A DNA stretch of 64,000 bases, taken from NCBI GenBank assembly GCA_947095585.1, contig OX352761.1:30533777-30597776 (forward strand), read 5' to 3'. A model generated the notes under the pieces. That model was not told the DNA's origin. It saw only the letters and a program-made list of their open reading frames with translations, and did not search any database. The DNA comes from Nephrocerus scutellatus (Eukaryota > Arthropoda > Insecta > Diptera > Pipunculidae). The position numbers were made by a program, and so were the translations under genes. Positions 59,419 to 64,000 of this stretch are shown here, piece by piece (the stretch's first letter is position 1; each line of letters opens with the position of its first letter).

Positions 59419-60035
59419 TTCCGAATCCTTTGTCGGCAAGTAGCAGGCAGTTTTCTTTGGTTTTAAGAAAATTATAAACATCGGATGTCTTCCAAATTCT
59501 ACTGTCCGTCGGCCATCGAACTTGTACACTTGTAAATTTTTCCTCAGCATCACAAGATGCTTGCACATTAATACTTGCAAAACCTTTACGATTAATATAT
59601 TCTTCAGGAAATTTACTTATCTTTAAGATTTCAACATGGTGCAGTCAATAGCACCAATGATGTAAGGAATTTTAAAATTTGTCTCCGTTTTTTGGAAATT
59701 TAATAAAATGATGTGATTTTGCTACTACTTTTTCTAACACTTGTGTGAATATTTTGATTCAGACGTCCTATGCACTCCTTCTTCTTCTCCAACACCTTCT
59801 TGAAAGCCTGGATCACACAAGCATCATATAAAAATTTCAATAATTTTTGGTAATTCCTTTATTTTGCCACCACGAGATTCATCCTCTGTATTTAAAAAAA
59901 TGTCACTCAATTTTTTTACATTTTCTATTGTAAATCGATCATTTTTTTTATATTTATCAAAACAGTTAATTTTTCGAACATGGTAAAAAATTTATTCCTT
60001 AAATATAGTCGAGCTCTTACTAAATCAGCCATTTT
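59419..60035 (-). pseudogene. Harbinger (HARBI1-like) transposase, truncated
   Basis: Read on the minus strand from 60035, an MADLVRARLYLRNK start is followed by DPGFQEGVGEEEGVHRTS near 59790, the HTH-like start of the nuclease. Next come IPYIIGAIDCT near 59675 (first catalytic D) and NVQASCDAEEKF near 59570. TDSRIWKTS is near 59500 and LLADKGFG near 59425 (second catalytic D). It is cut at 59419, right after that motif, by the Manf fragment. The third acidic residue is therefore absent. At least one frameshift is visible near 59640. Confidence 0.85.
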
Positions 60036-60795
60036 AAACAGAAAAAGTTGCTGGTCTTGAAATAAATATTTAAGCATAGAAATGTCATGGACAAGTAAAA
60101 GGTCGTCTTTGTTGATTTATTTTAAGTAAATGTTGAAAAAAATTTAGTACTCGATAGTAAATACTAACAAAAAATTCAAGTAAGTTTTATTCACACATTC
60201 GATAGTATTTACTTGAATAAAGTATTTCCTTTTTTTATTAACTACCCGAATATGTGCTGGGTAAAAGTGATACAGATTTTAAAAATTCTTGTTAATTTTA
60301 TTGAGAAAAAATCATATTGCTAACTTTTCTGCCTACGTCCAATCATCCTTAGAATTTAATTTACCGAACATACCCGTGCACCAGTGCACTGTATTTGTCT
60401 AACTTCAATTTTGAAAGATGTGACGTAAACTTAGCTCATCCAGCCAATGGGAAAACGCCAAGTTAATTTGCTTTTGTTCGATTGTTCGTGTTGATGTGTC
60501 AATATTTTAATAAATTTATTTTCACCGGTTGTGTTTTTACAATTTCTCGCGTTTAATTTAAGTCATTTCTAATTAAATATATAATTTAGTTCACAATATC
60601 GATAGAAGTAAGTAATTCTCATTTACATACCTTGTTCATTCAATTATTTTAAGTAAAAAGGTATAAAGCGGTAAATATTTTTGAATATTTTGTGCTAATC
60701 CATAATCCATTTATATGTATATTGCTGCCAAATTAAATTAAAATCCCAATTCTCATTTGAACATAACTTATACCACTTTCAGAAATAATAACAAC
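60036..60795. other. Manf upstream region
   Basis: No other gene seen. A TTTCAG at 60777-60782 just before the Manf start looks like an acceptor, so a 5' UTR intron is likely and the promoter lies further left. Confidence 0.45.
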
Positions 60796-62534
60796 ATGAA
60801 GACACAAATATTTTTGTTTTTTTTTCTGTTTGTGTTAATAGCAAACACATCATCCGCATTAAAGGAGGAAGATTGTGAAGGTAATTTAAGTCATCACTTC
60901 CATAAAATGTCGAATAGCATTTGTTCCGGAATAATTAAATCATTAGAATTCCGATTTTTTTATTACAATTTTTGGCTTCAGAAATATCTAACGTTTTATT
61001 TTTCGAATGTGCAGTTTGTATAAAGACTGTTAGGCGCTTTGCAGATTCCCTGGAGGATGCTACCAAAAAGGATCATAAACTAATAGAGGCTGAATTTAAG
61101 AAATTCTGCAAGAAACAAAAGAATAAGGAGGAAAGATTTGTAAGTACGAGATATAAAATGTTTGTTGACTTTTTGCTAAAAAACAAAGCAAATCTTAAAA
61201 AACGAGTATAATCATAATTATTTTAATTAATTCATATTCGAAATGAATTCATGAATACATAATTCATGAAATCTGCCATATGTCCGAAATGCATCTGTTT
61301 ACGAAAGTTTTCTTAAATGAATCAATTTTCTGTTGCCACTATTTTAATTTTTTTTTGGATTCCCGTCATTGCCTTTAAACAGGTTCAAGTAATAAATATT
61401 TATATTTAGGAGCGAGGTTAATAGCATCGCGATTTTCGGTGCACTGAAGGCAATATAAATTTGCTAATTGATAAGGGGCATTTTAAAAAAATCTTAAAGA
61501 AATGTTTACTTCACGGACAACGAGAGCATTTCTATCGAAGCGGTTGTTGAGGAACTCCATCAGAAATAAAAATAGTGAACATCAAGGGAAACCGATATGA
61601 ACTGACCTGAATCCAAAATTCTATCTGAAAAATTAAATGTGCGATTTGTGATGGTCCTCACACTGCAAATGACTCTGATAGTCCTAAGCGCTTGGAGTAC
61701 GAACATATAAAAATCGCAATCAGCAACCTACCTTAAACTTACCTGATACCCAATTTATTTTCCCGCATCCTAGGCACCTACCCCACCACCACTACTAAGA
61801 ACCAATTGCTCACGGTTATACTCCATAACTCGAGAGTAATCTCAATCTCATTTACTCAATGTACGACAATTATTGAATGCTTGCCAATTTATAGTAAATG
61901 TATATCACAAGTTGAACAATAGCGTGCTATCCTTCAATATGCTCAAATGTATATCGTTGGACAACCATAATTAAATTTGAAAAATTCTTTATTGGAATGC
62001 GAATAGCATCGAAAGCAAAATTATTCCATAGAATGGTTTTTTAAAAATTATTCCATAGAATGGTTTTTTAAAAATTATTCTTGGTTTTATTTTTTATCCA
62101 ATATTCACTTTCACGTTTTTAATACAACTTGTTGCCTTTATAATATAATTACAGTGTTACTACCTTGGAGGGCTTGAACAATCTGCCACAGGAATTCTGA
62201 ATGAACTTTCAAAACCATTGAGTTGGTCAATGCCAGCTGACAAAATCTGCGAAAAGCTCAAGAAAAAGGATGCTCAGATTTGTGATCTGCGTTTTGGTAA
62301 GATTTGTCTTTAACTTAAAGGTTATATATGTAATGTAGACACCACATAAACAATTCTTATTATACAGAGAAACAAATCGATCTGAACGCTGTCGACTTGA
62401 AGAAACTTAAAGTTCGCGATTTGAAGAAAATCTTAAATGATTGGGATGAAACTTGCGATGGATGTCTCGAAAAGACTGATTTCATTAATAGAATAGAACA
62501 ATTGAAACCGCAATATGTACGCAATGAGTTATAA
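60796..62534 (+). CDS. Manf: Mesencephalic astrocyte-derived neurotrophic factor (MANF)
   Basis: MANF/ARMET protein, an ER-luminal and secreted factor. In flies it supports dopaminergic neurons and the unfolded-protein response. Exons are 60796-60880, 61015-61139, 62155-62296 and 62368-62534, with GT-AG introns in phase, giving 172 aa. A hydrophobic signal peptide covers residues 1-20, then the mature start LKEEDCEVC. The saposin-like N-domain contains [24 protein letters not shown] and [13 protein letters not shown]. The SAP-like C-domain has [17 protein letters not shown] and the CDGC motif. All eight conserved cysteines are present. The C-terminus RNEL resembles the KDEL-type ER-retention signal of the family. 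An in-frame ATG at 60757 would add 13 residues, but it lies before the likely acceptor. Intron 2 carries a retroelement fragment, and part of the gene is copied at 58649. Confidence 0.97.
61560..61720 (+). pseudogene. Retroelement zinc-knuckle fragment in Manf intron 2
   Basis: A plus-strand frame reads [19 protein letters not shown] near 61640, which resembles the C-x-x-C-x-x-x-H-x-x-x-x-C zinc knuckle of jockey-group ORF1 proteins, with the last C replaced. The duplicate at 58649-59418 carries the same fragment, so it was in the intron before the duplication. Confidence 0.5.
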
Positions 62535-62870
62535 GAATAATTAACCATTATTTTTGGTTAGTTTATTTATTTTTCTTGATAAAAAAAATTCAAACTGGGA
62601 AAGTATTACGTAATTGTTTAATTTATTAGCATGTGGTGGTTTAAATTTCCACGCTTATTACGGATTTCGCTTTATCGCTTATTTTGGTTTCACTTATTTT
62701 AATTTGAATCACTCCTGTATTTTGGTATATGTACTGTATTTCACTTGTTTTAACTTTGCGAGCAAAGTTACAGAAAAGTCAAATCCGTAACCAGCATACA
62801 CAACTAGAAAACAATTCCAATTGTAGTAACTAAAAACAAAGAGAAGTACTCAATATTTTTTGTTACAAAA

Positions 62871-62876
62871 AATAAA
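62871..62876 (+). terminator. Possible Manf poly(A) signal
   Basis: AATAAA lies 337 bp after the Manf stop codon. The convergent gene ends at 63226 on the opposite strand, so the two 3' ends would be close. Confidence 0.4.
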
Positions 62877-63225
62877 ACTTTATTAAAAAAAATATACAAC
62901 ATTTGAACATTTACAAAACAACATTATGTTTCTTTCTTTATCTAATTTGGTGTTTCGTATCGTTTTCTCCATAAGATGTAAAAAATTTAATTTTTTTTAA
63001 TTTGGTTAGCAAGAGTGCGACGACAATACTCCAAATAATTACACATGGATTATATATAGTTATTTTTATTTCTTAAATCTACACAAAAAAATAAATATTA
63101 ATAATTAGGTTAGGAAATACATTTATAATTGTTTCCGCTTTTGGTTGCTCTTGTGTGCAACATAATATGCATACTACGGAAAACCAGTTCGAGATAATCC
63201 TTTGTTGGTCTAAAGAGAGTCCTCG

Positions 63226-63326
63226 CTAACGGCGGTACGGCTGCTTGTTGTAACGACCTCTTGAACTTTCCTCGGAAAGATTTATGTATTCGCTATAGAC
63301 AACACACCAGCAGTAAGTCAAAATTA
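63226..63326 (-). CDS. Terminal coding exon of a membrane protein-like gene
   Basis: A minus-strand exon begins after a TTACAG acceptor (63333-63327) and ends with TAG at 63228-63226. In the phase set by the stop it reads ILTYCWCVVYSEYINLSEE and ends RGRYNKQPYRR. The hydrophobic, aromatic start followed by a polar, basic tail looks like the end of a last transmembrane helix plus a short cytoplasmic tail. The family is not recognised with certainty. Upstream exons would lie beyond the right edge, past a Tc1-like remnant. Confidence 0.6.
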
Positions 63327-63629
63327 CTGTAAGAAAAGAAAATAAATATTTTATCATTATAAAGGATTGAAATTATATTAATCCCTGTGGCTGTTTTAAA
63401 ATATTGTAATCTGTAAGTTGTTATCAGTAAGTAAACTTAGTTAAATACACGCTACAGATAAATATTAAATTCTACTAAAATCTAGTTTATCTGGTGTTTA
63501 AACAGTAACTTGATGTTAACGTAAAGTAAAACCGTTATCGGTGTTTTGTTTGTTAATCGTCATTTAGTCAAAAAAGCATGAATTTAAATGCGACTCTTGA
63601 TTACGACCAGTACAGAAATCTCTGTAAAA

Positions 63630-63905
63630 ACTACAAACTTTGGAAAAAAACTTTGTTTATTATTTAATTTTTACTGGTTTTAGTAAAGGGTTCTCCCTCC
63701 TTTTGCACAAATAGTTTCAAAAATTCCTGAAGGCATCGAATCGTAGAGAGCGTCCAAATAATTTAGTCTTATTGTATTCAGATCATTTTAATAGCTGTTA
63801 ATAATGAAGTTTTATCTTAATTATTGCTTGCCTCCTCCATACACTTTTCTTGAAAGCCACCATTCACATTTTCTATGATATTCTTTCTTGAAATAGTTTT
63901 TCTCT
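63630..63905 (-). pseudogene. Tc1-like transposase C-terminal remnant
   Basis: Minus-strand frames read NIIENV then EWWLSRKVYGGGKQ near 63850, the segment after the third catalytic acid of DD34E enzymes. LDALYDSMPSGIFETICAKGG follows near 63720, the usual C-terminal end. It is frameshifted and has no N-terminal half within the window. It probably lies in an intron of the gene ending at 63226. Confidence 0.7.
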
Positions 63906-64000
63906 TTCATTAACTCATCGAAATAAAACTAATACCTATGGTGATTTCAAATATAAAAAGAAATGTTATAGCAAATAACAAAAACTTTTCAATTAATATT

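Overview
This is a eukaryotic nuclear window, almost certainly from a brachyceran (higher) fly. Four split genes with GT-AG introns and fly-type products can be assembled, and they sit in AT-rich DNA crowded with decayed transposable elements. A tephritid-like fly with a repeat-rich genome fits best, but the species is inferred, not shown.

Genes: (1) an SRSF1/SF2 splicing-factor gene on the minus strand (17101-18871, 4 coding exons, 251 aa); (2) a plus-strand ZAD/C2H2 zinc-finger transcription factor rich in glutamine (24888-30757, 7 coding exons, 1089 aa); (3) a single-domain galectin on the minus strand (52837 down to 39845, 2 coding exons, 176 aa) whose exons are separated by a 12.5-kb intron full of mobile DNA; (4) Manf, the ER-resident neurotrophic/UPR factor (60796-62534 plus, 4 coding exons, 172 aa). 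The terminal exon of a fifth gene lies on the minus strand at 63226-63326, convergent with Manf. All exon junctions were assembled by eye from splice signals and reading-phase agreement.

Layout: 1-3.4 kb holds nested non-LTR retrotransposon debris and a tRNA-derived SINE. 5.0-6.0 kb holds two tandem-repeat arrays. 6.4-13.5 kb is a nest of repeats (MITEs, a long inverted repeat, 84-bp and 14-bp tandem units) with a broken Merlin transposase in the middle, followed by a mariner remnant at 13.5-14.1 kb. 14.1-17.1 kb is mostly featureless. SF2 occupies 17.1-18.9 kb, with a TIR-bearing element just upstream at 19.1-19.7 kb. 19.7-24.8 kb is repeats and featureless AT-rich DNA. The zinc-finger gene covers 24.9-30.8 kb; its last intron grew by retroelement insertion. 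31.8-37.7 kb is a block of non-LTR retrotransposon fragments and SINEs. The galectin gene spans 39.8-52.8 kb and its intron holds a Helitron-like 3' end, a nearly full-length Tc1-like element, SINE copies, RNase H debris and two unusual minisatellites. 54-58.5 kb is MITEs and mariner-like debris. At 58.6-60.0 kb a 770-bp copy of Manf intron 2 plus part of exon 3 lies inside a broken Harbinger transposase. Manf itself follows, then a Tc1-like remnant at the right edge.

The host genes do not form an obvious shared pathway; they are ordinary neighbours. No tRNA, rRNA or CRISPR was seen. The most interesting signals are structural: the partial Manf duplication sandwiched in Harbinger DNA, the transposon-inflated galectin intron, and several tandem and inverted repeat systems with regular spacing.
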